Source: Thermoanaerobaculia bacterium (lineage in GTDB: Bacteria > Acidobacteriota > Thermoanaerobaculia > Multivoradales > J023). Taken from it: a stretch of 64,000 nucleotides of DNA. The translations under genes and the position numbers were made by a program. Where the stretch lies: NCBI GenBank assembly GCA_028066595.1, contig JALCBJ010000012.1, forward strand, positions 20,633 through 84,632. The letters are read 5' to 3'. Shown one piece after another: positions 8,493 through 18,436 of the stretch; the first letter of the stretch is position 1, and the number at the start of each line of letters is the position of its first letter. Under the pieces are notes generated by a model, which saw only the letters and a list, made by a program, of their open reading frames with translations, did not search any database and was not told the origin of the DNA.

Positions 8493-10580
8493 CTACTTCG
8501 ACACGATCTGTGTCGAGAAGAGCTGTGTGGCTTCTTCCTGGAGGGTCGTCGGCCGACGAGGCCGCTTGCGACGGACGAGCAGAGACGGATCGGGCCGCCA
8601 GTCGAGGCGAAGCACGTTCATCAGCTCGTCGAGTCTCTCGGACACCGCCCGAGAGGATGTGGGGCGCCTATCGGGATCCTTGTCGATCAAAGCATGGACG
8701 AGATCCGCGAGGTCGGGCTCGATACCCGGAAAGAGCAGATCGAGTGGATCGGGGTCGTAGTGCAGGGTTTGGGAGATGGTGGATCGAAGGTTCCGCCCAC
8801 GAAACGGCTGATGGCCGGAAAGGCATTGATAGAGCACCACGCCGAACGCCCAGAGATCCGCTTCAGGCCCGTACTTGCCGCCGGCAAAGCATTCAGGAGC
8901 TAGATACCCGGGAGTTCCACAGATCACGTCCCGCACCTTGGTCGATGCCGAAATCAGCTGAGACACGCCGAAGTCGGTGAGCTTCACTTCTCCCGCTGCC
9001 CCGAGCAAGATGTTGCCGGGCTTGATGTCATGGTGCACGAGTCCGTGCTCGTGAGCCACTGCCAAGCCCCGAGCGATCTGGGCTGCCAAAGGAATGACCT
9101 CTTCCGGCTCGAGAGCGCCACGCCGATCGAGAAGCGTCTGCAGATCGGCGCCTTCGATGTACTCCATCGCCAGGAAGGCTACGTGCCCTTGCTCCTCGAT
9201 GTCGTAGACCGTGACGATGTTGGGCTGGTGAATGCGAGCGGTGATCGCCGCTTCTTCGCGGAGGTTCTTCAGCAACTTGCGCTGATCGACGGCTTCGGCA
9301 TCGAGGTGGACTGTCTTGAGCGCCACCGGGCGGCGCAGCTTGGCGTCCCAGCCGCGAAACACGGAACCCATGGCCCCCGAGCCCACCAGGTCGGTGACCT
9401 GATAGCGGCCGATGAAAATCTGTCCTAGATCTTCTTTGTCATGAATGCGCTGACGCAGCAGCTCGAAAGTCTGCTCGAGGTCGGCGATCTCCGATCCCGT
9501 CGCGGCGCCGCCGACGAGGTCGCGTTGCGCGTCGGCCAGCCTGCGGATGGGGCGAATCACGGTCGACCAGGCGACCGAGGCCAGCACGAGAGTCAGTCCC
9601 AGCGCCATAGCCCCCGACATCCAGGCGGCACGCTGCAGGCGAAGCCTTGCCTCCTCAGCGATGATCGCCGGTTGACGGGACATCACGAACCATGGTGCAC
9701 CCGCAACCCTCGCATGAGCCACCACGACGTCTTGTGACTGCTCGCCCTGGTTGTCGCGGTAGACGCTACAGCCCGAGCCCACCTTCCCTGAAGCGGCGAT
9801 ATCGACAGCTTCCTGCGGGAAGGCCTGCAGCCCATCGGCTCCACCCACGAGCACGCTGCCCTGTAGGCTCGCCAGAACGAGAATCGCCTGATCACCGAGC
9901 TCGGGAGCCTGTACCGCCGGCTTCAGGGCTTCGGTCGAGGCTACGAGTACGAGTCGAGCTTTCGGAGGGGTTCGGTCGGTCGCGTCCTGGGGTCCGCTGG
10001 ACATGATGGCGACGACCCGTAGCCAAGAGGCCGACGCGCCCTGCACCAGCTCCACATGTGGTCCTGTCCCATCGGTGTCCGGGCTGGAAGCCACTTGCTC
10101 GGAGGGTAGCTCCTCCTCCATTCCCGGCCGGCGAGCCATCAGCACAGTCTCGCCGTCTGCGCTGAACAGCCCGAGAACCGCGACCTCGGAACGGGTAGCC
10201 AGAAGGCCACGCAAGAGCTCCTGAGACGCTTGTGATCTGGGGTCCGCCGCCAGTGCGGGGTGGGACGCCAGAGTGCTCGCCAGATCGAGCCACGGGCGGA
10301 GAAACGCATCGACCCTGGCCGCCGACGAGGTCGCTGCAACGATGTGTGAGCGCTGCACTTGCTCCAGAAGTGCATCTTTCTGAGTGCGCAACTGGAACAG
10401 TCCTACGGCAGTAGGAACGAGGCCGACCAGAACCAGTGCCAGGACGAGGCGAACGAGGAGCGGCAAGTGGAAGCGACCTCCCTGGGGCGACGCCGGAGCC
10501 GGGCCGCGAGATGCCTTGCTGGCAGGGGCCGGTTGGGTTTCGCGGTTGATAGGAACCGCAGGCCCGGAATCGGCCGTCAC
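8493..10580 (-). CDS. Transmembrane sensor Ser/Thr protein kinase with extracytoplasmic CACHE-like domain
   Basis: The layout is a proline-rich cytoplasmic N-terminus, a membrane segment near residues 40-60, an extracytoplasmic sensor of about 250 residues resembling a double CACHE, a second membrane segment near 320-340, a short HAMP-like linker and a C-terminal Hanks-type kinase. Kinase motifs are VGSGAMGSVFRG (P-loop, about residue 405), AMEYIEGADL (hinge), HHDIKPGN (catalytic loop, about 513), TDFGVSQL and GTPGYLAPE. The usual HRD is HHD, so it is a non-RD kinase, though Asp and Asn are kept. Translation starts at a GTG that overlaps the TGA of the FecR/LysM gene (GTGA), so the two are coupled. 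It probably phosphorylates target proteins in response to a periplasmic ligand. Confidence 0.88.
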   Translation of the reverse strand: MTADSGPAVPINRETQPAPASKASRGPAPASPQGGRFHLPLLVRLVLALVLVGLVPTAVGLFQLRTQKDALLEQVQRSHIVAATSSAARVDAFLRPWLDLASTLASHPALAADPRSQASQELLRGLLATRSEVAVLGLFSADGETVLMARRPGMEEELPSEQVASSPDTDGTGPHVELVQGASASWLRVVAIMSSGPQDATDRTPPKARLVLVASTEALKPAVQAPELGDQAILVLASLQGSVLVGGADGLQAFPQEAVDIAASGKVGSGCSVYRDNQGEQSQDVVVAHARVAGAPWFVMSRQPAIIAEEARLRLQRAAWMSGAMALGLTLVLASVAWSTVIRPIRRLADAQRDLVGGAATGSEIADLEQTFELLRQRIHDKEDLGQIFIGRYQVTDLVGSGAMGSVFRGWDAKLRRPVALKTVHLDAEAVDQRKLLKNLREEAAITARIHQPNIVTVYDIEEQGHVAFLAMEYIEGADLQTLLDRRGALEPEEVIPLAAQIARGLAVAHEHGLVHHDIKPGNILLGAAGEVKLTDFGVSQLISASTKVRDVICGTPGYLAPECFAGGKYGPEADLWAFGVVLYQCLSGHQPFRGRNLRSTISQTLHYDPDPLDLLFPGIEPDLADLVHALIDKDPDRRPTSSRAVSERLDELMNVLRLDWRPDPSLLVRRKRPRRPTTLQEEATQLFSTQIVSK

Positions 10581-12499
10581 TTCGGGTCGGCCAGCTGTCG
10601 TCGCGCTTTCCGGCCGGCCTTCGAGGTGACGATTCGAAGCATCGCACCGCCGGAGTTCGTCACTCCGTCCTCTGCTACCAGACCGAGAGTCAACACGCCG
10701 TGCCGGCGCCGTCCGATGCGTTCTTCGGCGATATCGAGCTCGTAGCCGAGCTGGAGGCTAGGGCCACACCCCTCGTCCCTCGCCAGCACCCAGATCCCGC
10801 GGTCCGGGCTCAGGACGACACCCAGGTCATCGTTCGACGGGTTATCCGAGCTGGCGAGAACCTTGACCACTACGGGGCGGCTCGGCGTGATGGTCAGTTG
10901 GTAGCCGTCGTGGCGAACAGTCCAGATCTGCTTCCGCCACCACCAAAAACTATGGGGATCGTCGACCTCGAAGATCTTCTTGGAACGGTCGGGTTCCGGG
11001 TTCGCCAACGTGAGAGAAGCATCGGTCGCGATGTCACCAAGAAAACCGACGCCCTCGACACCCCAGGATAGAGCCGGGGCCTCGACGTCGTAGACGAATG
11101 GAACGCGCAGTGCCTCCGCCCGGTTCCCGGCGCCGTCGACGGCGGTGAGGGTGGCCTCGTGGGCACCAGGCTGCCACGGCCCCGCCCATGCATCCGCGGT
11201 CGCTGGCTCACCGTCGACCGCATACTCGATCTGTTCTACTCCGGTCTGGCTGTCATCCACCAATGCACCGAGGGTGGCTCCGGGCCCGAGGATCCACATC
11301 TCGTTGAGGCCGGTACGTGGCGGCAGGTGCGGTCCGGACGCGCTGACGTCGAGGTTCGGCGGTATCTGATCCTCCGAGTCCGACGCCACGGTGAAGCCCT
11401 CGGTTCCCGACGGATAGCCGTCGAGGCCGGAGGGACTGTAGGCCGTCACCCGCCAGAACAAGTCGGCGACGGGAAGGGCGTCTTCAGAACGCCAGCTGTG
11501 GAGATCACCGGAAGCGACCTTCGCACGGGCGATCAGCTCCGCACAATCTTCGTCGAGACAGATCTCCACGAAATAGCCGGCGGCTCCCTCCACCGGGCGC
11601 CACTCGATTTCGGGCCGCGGCGTCATCAGACGTGCGCCGTCCTCTGGAGCGACTTGCTCAGGGGCTGGCAGGAGCTTCTCCGGAGGTCCCGGCGGCGTGC
11701 CTTCCTTTACCGACGAGCCCATCCCCTGTGGCACGTCGATCTCCACACCTGACGCCGCGAGCGTGCTGCCGCCCTCGTAGGCCATCAGCTGTGCACCACC
11801 CTCCTCTTTGCGCGCTCGCGTCTGTATCTGGCCTGCGTCCGAGGGCCGGGGTAGAGCAACGGCTTCGCCCAAGATCAACTCGATGGCCTCGCCTGCCGAG
11901 TCGACACCGCGGCCGCCGAGGTCGGCTTGACCGACGACGATCTCGATCTGGTCGCGCGAGACGGGAGCCGGCCCCGTCGTGAGCTTGCGATCGAGAAAAA
12001 CCAGTGACTCCTCGGAAACCGTAAGTCGGGTGTCGTCGCCGAAGGTGAGCTCCGCGGACGAGGCCTCGAACGTACGTACGCTGTCCCGGGGCTTCATGAC
12101 GTCGCGCAGTCGCGCCTCCTGCCAGCTGAGCGGAGGCTGCTCGTTCTCCACCCGATTCGACTTCTTGGTCAGCAACGCGCCCTCGTCTGGGATGGACCGC
12201 AGAAGGATACGGAGCCGTTCACCAGGCGTGAGGTTGTGAGGGTTGCGTAGTTGCGGATTCAGACTCCAATTCTCCTCCCAACGCCGATAGTCACCCAGAT
12301 AACGTTGAGTGATCGCCTCCAATGTGTCACCCGGGCGCACCACATACCAAGCCTCGTAGATCACGGATCGATCTACATCCTCCGGGGGCGCCGCGTTCGC
12401 CGGGGCCGGCTGTGCTCCCGACGTCGTCGCGAACAGCCCGGGCAGGGCGACGACGAGTCCTAGGAGGCGAAGCGCGGTGGGCGTCGTACCGATTCTCAT
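10577..12499 (-). CDS. Exported LysM-FecR domain envelope protein
   Basis: I take the ATG at 12499 because it begins a signal peptide (MRIGTTPTALRLLGLVVALPG, processing near TTSGAQP); the upstream extension to 12610 is basic and without signal. A LysM domain follows (WYVVRPGDTLEAITQRYLG, about residues 48-95), then a FecR-like beta region (about 130-230, LTFGDDTRLTVSEESLVFLD), a Pro-rich linker, and a long region with Ig/fibronectin-like repeats (APEDGARLMTPRPEIEWRP). LysM binds peptidoglycan, and the FecR domain is usually a periplasmic sensing or scaffold module. The gene is translationally coupled to the sensor kinase downstream, which suggests that the protein presents an envelope signal to the kinase or is part of the same pathway; this is inference. 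Confidence 0.78.
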   Translation of the reverse strand: MRIGTTPTALRLLGLVVALPGLFATTSGAQPAPANAAPPEDVDRSVIYEAWYVVRPGDTLEAITQRYLGDYRRWEENWSLNPQLRNPHNLTPGERLRILLRSIPDEGALLTKKSNRVENEQPPLSWQEARLRDVMKPRDSVRTFEASSAELTFGDDTRLTVSEESLVFLDRKLTTGPAPVSRDQIEIVVGQADLGGRGVDSAGEAIELILGEAVALPRPSDAGQIQTRARKEEGGAQLMAYEGGSTLAASGVEIDVPQGMGSSVKEGTPPGPPEKLLPAPEQVAPEDGARLMTPRPEIEWRPVEGAAGYFVEICLDEDCAELIARAKVASGDLHSWRSEDALPVADLFWRVTAYSPSGLDGYPSGTEGFTVASDSEDQIPPNLDVSASGPHLPPRTGLNEMWILGPGATLGALVDDSQTGVEQIEYAVDGEPATADAWAGPWQPGAHEATLTAVDGAGNRAEALRVPFVYDVEAPALSWGVEGVGFLGDIATDASLTLANPEPDRSKKIFEVDDPHSFWWWRKQIWTVRHDGYQLTITPSRPVVVKVLASSDNPSNDDLGVVLSPDRGIWVLARDEGCGPSLQLGYELDIAEERIGRRRHGVLTLGLVAEDGVTNSGGAMLRIVTSKAGRKARRQLADPK

Positions 12500-12642
12500 G
12501 GAATTCGTCCCGAAACAGGAGTTCAGTGGAGAGGGAGCGGGCAACAGTGTACGGTACACCTTCGTATCTGACCAGCGTCTGCGGCGCCAGACGCCACGCA
12601 TCCGCCTCATCTATCTACTTCGGATACCGAGAACCTCTTCTG

Positions 12643-14868
12643 ATGCCTGGGACCTCTACCTCATCGCTCCTTCTCTCAAGGATCGCCTGTTGCCTCACGT
12701 TTCTAGCTGTATGGTCGCTCCACGTTGAAGCCGTCCAGGCCGCCGACGGTCCCGTCGATGCGGCCTCGTCGATCGCCGGCCAGGTGGTCTCCGGCCAGGG
12801 AACACCCATCGAGCACGCGGAGGTCCAGGTGGCGGCTTCCGCCGGAGCATCCGGCCACCTGGTTTTCACCGGATCCAGTGGCGAGTTCTCCCTGCAGTGC
12901 CAGTTGCCCTGTACCTTGCTGGTGTCCCATCCGCGCTTCCTGGAGACGGCGTTCGACGTGACCTCCGCGTCGCTCGAGGCGGGTGAGACGCAGATCACGC
13001 TCATGGCCAAACAAGCGGTGTTCGAGCGTATCGACGTTACGGCGGAGCGTAGCCGCAGTGGAGTGCTCCGTGCGCCATCGGTGGCGTCGACGGAAGTACG
13101 TCCAGAGGACAAGGCGGCGTCGCCCACGACCCTGGTCGAGTTGGTGGAGGGCGTGGCAGGTGTTGCCGAGAACGGTCAACCCGGGTTGTTCCAGGTCTAC
13201 TCCATCCGAGGCGTATCGCGACACCGCGTGCTCACGTTCGTCGACGGTATCCAGGTGATGGGCGAGCGACGTGCGGGCGTCGCCACCAGCTTCATGGACC
13301 CGCTCCTGATGGGGGAGGTCGACGTGCTGCGTGGACCCTCGTCGACCTACTACGGTTCGGGAGCTTTGGGAGGGGTGGTGCAGATCTTCCCCCGGTTCTT
13401 CGAGGGACTGACTCTCGAAACGGGCTGGGAGGAGTTCGGCGACGAGACCTGGCAGATGATCGGGTGGGGGAGCGCTGCGTCGGGCGAGAGTCCGCCGGCT
13501 GACGGTTGGTCGGTGGGTATCGTGCGTCGGGAAGCGGACGATGATCGGGTGTCCGATGGAACGATCCAGAATACTCACTTCACTCAGACCTCGGCATCGC
13601 TGCTCAAGACCTGGCGTGAGAACGGTCGCGAATGGGAGATTCTCCTTCTGCCGTCGGTCGGCGACGATCTGGGCAAGCCCAATCTCGACTTTCCGAACGA
13701 CCGAGTAACCAACTATCCCCGTGAAGAGCACCTCCTGGGCAAGATCGCCGTCGCCTCGGATGCGGGCTGGTCCGCTGACTTGTGGATTCATCCCAACAGC
13801 CTCGAGACGGAGGTGTTTCGTCCAGGGCGGAGCCTGGCGTTGGTGGAGAACGAAAGCCTCGATTTGGGCGGCGACGTGCAATGGAATTGGACCGGCCGCG
13901 GTGCGGCCTCAGGACTTGCCGGCACGATCGGCGTCGATTGGTTCGGACGGCGCGGCGTGCGGGCGGACGAACGTGAGGACGACCTGCGCACCGGCGAGCG
14001 CACGACGGTCCGGACGCTCGACGGTGACGAGGACCAGGTCGCGACCTTTGGCTCGGTCCGCTGGAGCTGGGGTCGCACCGAGTTCCAGGCGGGTAGCCGC
14101 CTGACCTGGCTGCGCCAGTCCAATGCCGCTGCCGATACCCTCGACGACACGGCATGGACCGGATTCTTGGGCATGGTCAGGCCCCTCGGCCGGGGATTCG
14201 AATGGGCTGCCAACGTCGGCACGGGTTTGCGTTTCGCCAACCTGTCGGAACGCTTCTTCGTCGGCAGTACCGGCCGGGGGCAGGTGATCGGTAATCCCGA
14301 TCTCGAGCCCGAGGAATCTCTCAACATCGACGTCAGCCTGCGCTTCTACGGTCGGACCACCTTCGTCAGTGCCCAGGCCTTCCAGCTGGAGATCGACGAC
14401 TACATCGAGCGCATCAGTCTCGACGGCGGTGATACCCGAACGTTTGTCAATGTCACCTCGGGAACCCTGGAAGGGTTCGAGATCGAGGGATTCACCCAGT
14501 TGGGGAAGGAATGGCGCATCGATTGGGCCGGTGCGATCATCGACGGCGAGGCCGACGACAACACGCCGCTCTCCGACATCGCGGCCGACCGGATCAGTTT
14601 CGGGTTCTCTTACGAGAGCGAGCGTTGGCGGGCGCGACTGCGCTACCAGCTGCGCGCCGACAAGAACGATCCCGGTCCGGGCGAAGTGGCCATTTCGGGT
14701 GCGGATCTGGTCTCGGCAGCCGTCAGCTACGACGTCACACCCAAACTGCGGGTTACCGTTCGCGGAGAAAATCTCCTCGACGAGGAATACGCGGCGAGCG
14801 CGGACGATCTCTCGTCGCCCGCTCCTGGTCGGTCGGTGGGTCTCGGCCTCACCTGGACCCGTCCGTAG
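12643..14868 (+). CDS. TonB-dependent outer-membrane receptor with N-terminal carboxypeptidase-like domain
   Basis: From ATG 12643 the product has a signal peptide (LLLSRIACCLTFLAVWSLHV), a carboxypeptidase-regulatory-like domain of about 90 residues (SIAGQVVSGQGTPIEHAEVQ), a plug domain (TTLVELVEGVAGV, YSIRGVSRHRVLTFVDGIQV, VDVLRGPSSTYYGSGALGG) and a beta barrel ending in Pro after LGLTWTR. The in-frame stretch from 12322 lies over the divergent gene and lacks signal features. Such receptors import siderophores, cobalamin or glycans using TonB energy; nothing here fixes the substrate. It is divergent from the LysM-FecR gene with about 140 bp between them. No TonB/ExbBD genes are nearby. The start has only a poor ribosome-binding site. 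Confidence 0.88.
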   Translation: MPGTSTSSLLLSRIACCLTFLAVWSLHVEAVQAADGPVDAASSIAGQVVSGQGTPIEHAEVQVAASAGASGHLVFTGSSGEFSLQCQLPCTLLVSHPRFLETAFDVTSASLEAGETQITLMAKQAVFERIDVTAERSRSGVLRAPSVASTEVRPEDKAASPTTLVELVEGVAGVAENGQPGLFQVYSIRGVSRHRVLTFVDGIQVMGERRAGVATSFMDPLLMGEVDVLRGPSSTYYGSGALGGVVQIFPRFFEGLTLETGWEEFGDETWQMIGWGSAASGESPPADGWSVGIVRREADDDRVSDGTIQNTHFTQTSASLLKTWRENGREWEILLLPSVGDDLGKPNLDFPNDRVTNYPREEHLLGKIAVASDAGWSADLWIHPNSLETEVFRPGRSLALVENESLDLGGDVQWNWTGRGAASGLAGTIGVDWFGRRGVRADEREDDLRTGERTTVRTLDGDEDQVATFGSVRWSWGRTEFQAGSRLTWLRQSNAAADTLDDTAWTGFLGMVRPLGRGFEWAANVGTGLRFANLSERFFVGSTGRGQVIGNPDLEPEESLNIDVSLRFYGRTTFVSAQAFQLEIDDYIERISLDGGDTRTFVNVTSGTLEGFEIEGFTQLGKEWRIDWAGAIIDGEADDNTPLSDIAADRISFGFSYESERWRARLRYQLRADKNDPGPGEVAISGADLVSAAVSYDVTPKLRVTVRGENLLDEEYAASADDLSSPAPGRSVGLGLTWTRP

Positions 14869-14894
14869 AATTCAGCTCCGGGCGGCGGCCCTCC

Positions 14895-17681
14895 TCAGCC
14901 CGATCCGCTTCCCCGTCGGCCGGCGGGGCGACGGTACCCGTCGCTTTCGGTTCCGTCCCAGGCCAGGAGATTCATCAGCAGCCGGTACGCGCCTGGCACG
15001 CCGGCCGGTAGCTGGCGGAAGAAAGCTAGACCGGTGTAGACCCAGCGCCCTCGGCCGACCTCGGCCACCAGCAAGCTCCCACGCACCTCGTCGCGACCCG
15101 GGTCCGCCATGGCGAGGAGGGGAGTGTAGGCGTCGTCCCAGGTGCCGGCGAAGTAGAGGCCCCGTTCTTGTACCCAGCCCTGCCAGTCGGCGCTGGTGAT
15201 GCGATGGGGTGACGACAAGATCGGATGGTTGGGCAGCAGCATGCGGACCGACGCGCTCTCGTCGGTTACTCGATCGTGGGGACGCCGGATGTCGAGGGGA
15301 TAGGGCGCGTACCGGCCTCGGACGAACTGATATTGCTGGTACTGCACCACCACGAGACCGCCTTCTTCGGCGTAGCGCAGCAAGTTCCTGTTGGCGCGGC
15401 CCATCGCCGGATCGGCCTCGTAGGCACGGCTGCCCACGACGATGGCATCGAAGTCGGTCAAGTCGCCGGCGGCTGCGAGCTGTTCGGCGGTGAGGATCTC
15501 GAGTGGGAGGCCGAGCTCCCGCAGTAGATCCGGTACGCGATCCGATGCGCCTCGCACGTAGCCGATACGAGATACGTCGGGTAATGCGATGTTGGCCACG
15601 GTGAGCTCGAGAGCCGCTGGCAGCGGACGGACGACGGGTCGGATGTGCTCGTAGTCGATGATCTGGAGGGAACGCTCCATCCGTAGCGTTCCCGGCGTCG
15701 AGTCGCTGCCCAAGAACTCCACCTCGATCCGGTATCGTCCGGTAGCGAGCTGTTCAGGCCTCGGGAGATCGAGGGCCCGCGTGATGGTCGTCGCCGGTTC
15801 CAATCGCACCGGTTCCAGACTGTTGGCAGGCGTCCAGGTCCCTGCCGATTCCAACGGCTGAAAACGGACGAACAGGCCACCGTCGATCGGTTCTCCGAGA
15901 TGTGACGCGAGCGTTACTGTGACATCTCGTTTGGGATCGGCATCCCGATCGGTGGACCAGATCAGCAGATCGTCCGACAGGGCCACCTCCACCGGCGGCA
16001 CGACGCGCAGTGGTCGACGCACCTCGCCCCGAGCCTGATCACGGATGCGGAATACGACTTCCCGTTCCAGCTCGAACGCGACGCCTTGGAGGTTGTATTC
16101 GAAACGTGCGCGCAGCGGCGGCGGGCCGAAGGGCTCGCCGCGCACGGCCTCGGGAACGTCGCTCCAGTCGTAGAGATCACCATCCAGGGGGCGGTGCAGA
16201 AAGTACGGAACGGTGGGCTCGGCGTCAGCCGGAACCCTGAGGCGCAGTACCTGGTCGTCGTCGAGATGGGTGGTGAAGAAGCCCCGGGGCTGCGGTGGCG
16301 GAAGCGTCTGTTCGGGGAGCCACTCGCTGCCGTCTGTAGCTGTCAGGCGGACGGTCTGCAGCTCGGGCACCGGGTCCTGCTCGGCGCGCCCCGACCCCTC
16401 GTGCCACGACTGCGCGCGTACGTCGAATTCCGCTCCCGGTATCAGGACGGCGGGGTCGGACACGTCGAGTTCTATGAAGGCATCAATGGCCAGACCCGCC
16501 GCGGCGGCCAGGGCTTCGTGGGCGATGCGACGTTTCTCTGAGACGATCTGCCGGACCACACGGACCCGGTCGGACGACCCGGACGCGAGCATCGAATCGA
16601 CGGTCGCCAGACGTCCCACGATGCCCGAGAGCGCCGAGACCAAGAAACGCGGATCGTCGGCGAGACGCACCGCCGAAAGATCGGCTCGTGAGGACTCGGC
16701 CGCGGCCTCGACGGCGTCGAGCTCGACGGCGACTCGTCGGCGGAGTTGTTCGTCTTCCAATGGATCTGCGATGGCGGACAGGCTCGTGTCGATACCCTCG
16801 AAGAGTCGACTTGCGGACTCGCCCGCGCCGGCGACCCAAGCCAGGCGCCCTTCAGCATCGCCCAGAGGCTGGAGCAGACCCATGTCTTGGCATCTGTGGC
16901 GACTACGACTCGCCATGGCGAGCTGGAAGATGGTGCGTCCGCTCATCGGCTCAACGGTACCGAGCGGCAGATGGATCGTCGGCGGTTCGTCTCCGCGCAG
17001 GAAAAAGGCGGCGCGGAACAGCGAGGCCGGCTGCCACGGCTCGTTTTCAGCTCGGGCGGCGTCGAAGACGTCCTGCGCCACCACCGCGGATACCTGGTGG
17101 TGTCCGTGTCCCGCACGTTCGTCGGGCGGGAACACAGCCACGATCACCTGTGGCTTGAAGCGGCGAACCACACGCAAAGCGTCGTCCACCAGTATCTCCA
17201 GCGGCCAGCGTCGTAGTGTCTCGTCCGGGGACCGTGTGTAGCCGAAGTCGTAGGCGCGGGCGAAGAACTGGCGTGCACCGTCGACCTGCCGAGCTGCCTG
17301 GAGCTCTCGGGAGCGAAGGAGTCCGAGTCCGATCCCCAGTTCTTCGCCGAGCAAGTTCTGGCCGCCCTCTCCACGGGTCAATGAGAAGTAGGCGGCCTCT
17401 CCGCCGCGTGCGCGCGACACGTGGGTCAGCAGCGTGGTGTCCTCGTCGTCTGGGTGCGCCGCGATCAAGAGCAGCCGCTCATGGGTCGACAAACGCGCCA
17501 GGGAACGGTCGAGAAAGGGCAATCCGCCCGTGGTCGCGGGCTGGAGCGGGTCGACCTCCGCGACGGCCGAACCGGCGGGAGCTTCGGGTGCCGTGGGCAG
17601 GAGGGTCGCGGTCAGGATCACTAGGGCCACGAATCCCAGGGTGAAGCGCCGCCCTTCGGTTTCACGAGGTGGTTGGTGCAT
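14895..17681 (-). CDS. Exported PIG-L/LmbE-family deacetylase with C-terminal extension
   Basis: The start at ATG 17681 gives MHQPPRETEGRRFTLGFVAL, a signal peptide/anchor; the longer frame to 17822 runs into the divergent FHA gene and is rejected. The N-terminal third is a PIG-L deacetylase: AAHPDDED (zinc site, about residue 75), SLTRGEGGQNLLGEELG, and GHGHHQVSA (about 190). This family hydrolyses N-acyl groups from amino sugars. The remaining roughly 600 residues are beta-rich, followed by a class I glutaminase-like or ThuA-like fold near the end (DAIVVGSRAYEADPAMG, GGLVVVQYQQ). The total of 928 residues is typical for the large, exported acidobacterial members. The substrate is unknown. 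The 3' end is convergent with the TonB receptor, 26 bp apart. Confidence 0.83.
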   Translation of the reverse strand: MHQPPRETEGRRFTLGFVALVILTATLLPTAPEAPAGSAVAEVDPLQPATTGGLPFLDRSLARLSTHERLLLIAAHPDDEDTTLLTHVSRARGGEAAYFSLTRGEGGQNLLGEELGIGLGLLRSRELQAARQVDGARQFFARAYDFGYTRSPDETLRRWPLEILVDDALRVVRRFKPQVIVAVFPPDERAGHGHHQVSAVVAQDVFDAARAENEPWQPASLFRAAFFLRGDEPPTIHLPLGTVEPMSGRTIFQLAMASRSRHRCQDMGLLQPLGDAEGRLAWVAGAGESASRLFEGIDTSLSAIADPLEDEQLRRRVAVELDAVEAAAESSRADLSAVRLADDPRFLVSALSGIVGRLATVDSMLASGSSDRVRVVRQIVSEKRRIAHEALAAAAGLAIDAFIELDVSDPAVLIPGAEFDVRAQSWHEGSGRAEQDPVPELQTVRLTATDGSEWLPEQTLPPPQPRGFFTTHLDDDQVLRLRVPADAEPTVPYFLHRPLDGDLYDWSDVPEAVRGEPFGPPPLRARFEYNLQGVAFELEREVVFRIRDQARGEVRRPLRVVPPVEVALSDDLLIWSTDRDADPKRDVTVTLASHLGEPIDGGLFVRFQPLESAGTWTPANSLEPVRLEPATTITRALDLPRPEQLATGRYRIEVEFLGSDSTPGTLRMERSLQIIDYEHIRPVVRPLPAALELTVANIALPDVSRIGYVRGASDRVPDLLRELGLPLEILTAEQLAAAGDLTDFDAIVVGSRAYEADPAMGRANRNLLRYAEEGGLVVVQYQQYQFVRGRYAPYPLDIRRPHDRVTDESASVRMLLPNHPILSSPHRITSADWQGWVQERGLYFAGTWDDAYTPLLAMADPGRDEVRGSLLVAEVGRGRWVYTGLAFFRQLPAGVPGAYRLLMNLLAWDGTESDGYRRPAGRRGSGSG

Positions 17682-17757
17682 GGTGCCAGTGTAACCAGGG
17701 TGCACTCTGGCCGACATCGTGTATCCTGAACTTCGACGCACATTCCCTTCTACGAAA

Positions 17758-18315
17758 ATGACCGACGACGCCCAGTGGTACAGCACCGAAGCCGATGAAC
17801 ACGGCTTCCTGGACTTCGACAAGCTGGCCCGGAAAGCTCGCGCCCTGAGCGAGGACGACTTTGTCGCCGCCTACCCGCGCCCGGCCTTGCGCGTGGTCTA
17901 CCGCGGCGATGGTGTGGCCGACGAGCCCGCTTCGGATCGTTCGGGGGTGCAGCTCTTGACGGTGGCCGTGAAGAGTGTCGGTATTCTGCGCTACCTTTCC
18001 CGGGTTGCGTTCGTCGCGAAACGCCCCGGCGCACCCTTCGCTCACCTCGTCTCCATCGGGCGCTCCAACAACAACGACATCACCATGGCGGTGGAGTCGG
18101 TGTCGAAGGTCCACGGCTATCTGGTTTTGGAAGAAGGCCGTTGCAGATTCACCGACCACGGCTCGACCAACGGTTCCAAGTTGAACGGCGCGCCATTGGA
18201 GAAGAACGAAAAGTACACGCTCGGTGACGGCGACATCCTGCATCTCGGTCTAGAGACGGCGCTCGAGTTCCTGACTCCGATGAGCCTCTACCGAAAGCTG
18301 AGGGCCGGGAGCTAG
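17758..18315 (+). CDS. FHA-domain protein
   Basis: The 185-residue product (ATG 17758; a GTG at 17719 is the only longer alternative and neither has a good ribosome-binding site) contains a C-terminal forkhead-associated domain. Its ligand residues are visible: SIGRSNNNDI, SVSKVHGYLV, DHGSTNGSKLNG. FHA domains bind phosphothreonine peptides, so it is a plausible reader for a Ser/Thr kinase such as the one 7-9 kb to the left. About 90 N-terminal residues do not match a family I know. There is no signal peptide or membrane segment, so it is probably cytoplasmic. It precedes the endonuclease/exonuclease/phosphatase-fold gene on the same strand. Confidence 0.85.
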   Translation: MTDDAQWYSTEADEHGFLDFDKLARKARALSEDDFVAAYPRPALRVVYRGDGVADEPASDRSGVQLLTVAVKSVGILRYLSRVAFVAKRPGAPFAHLVSIGRSNNNDITMAVESVSKVHGYLVLEEGRCRFTDHGSTNGSKLNGAPLEKNEKYTLGDGDILHLGLETALEFLTPMSLYRKLRAGS

Positions 18316-18436
18316 CTCGGAGAAGAGCAATGCGGCCCAGGGCCGCGATGGCCAACCAGCGGAAACGGAACCGCTTGTACTTCAAAGGTCCGGTCGCAGG
18401 GTGGGAATTCGACCGACCGAGCCCAGGTTCTTTAGA

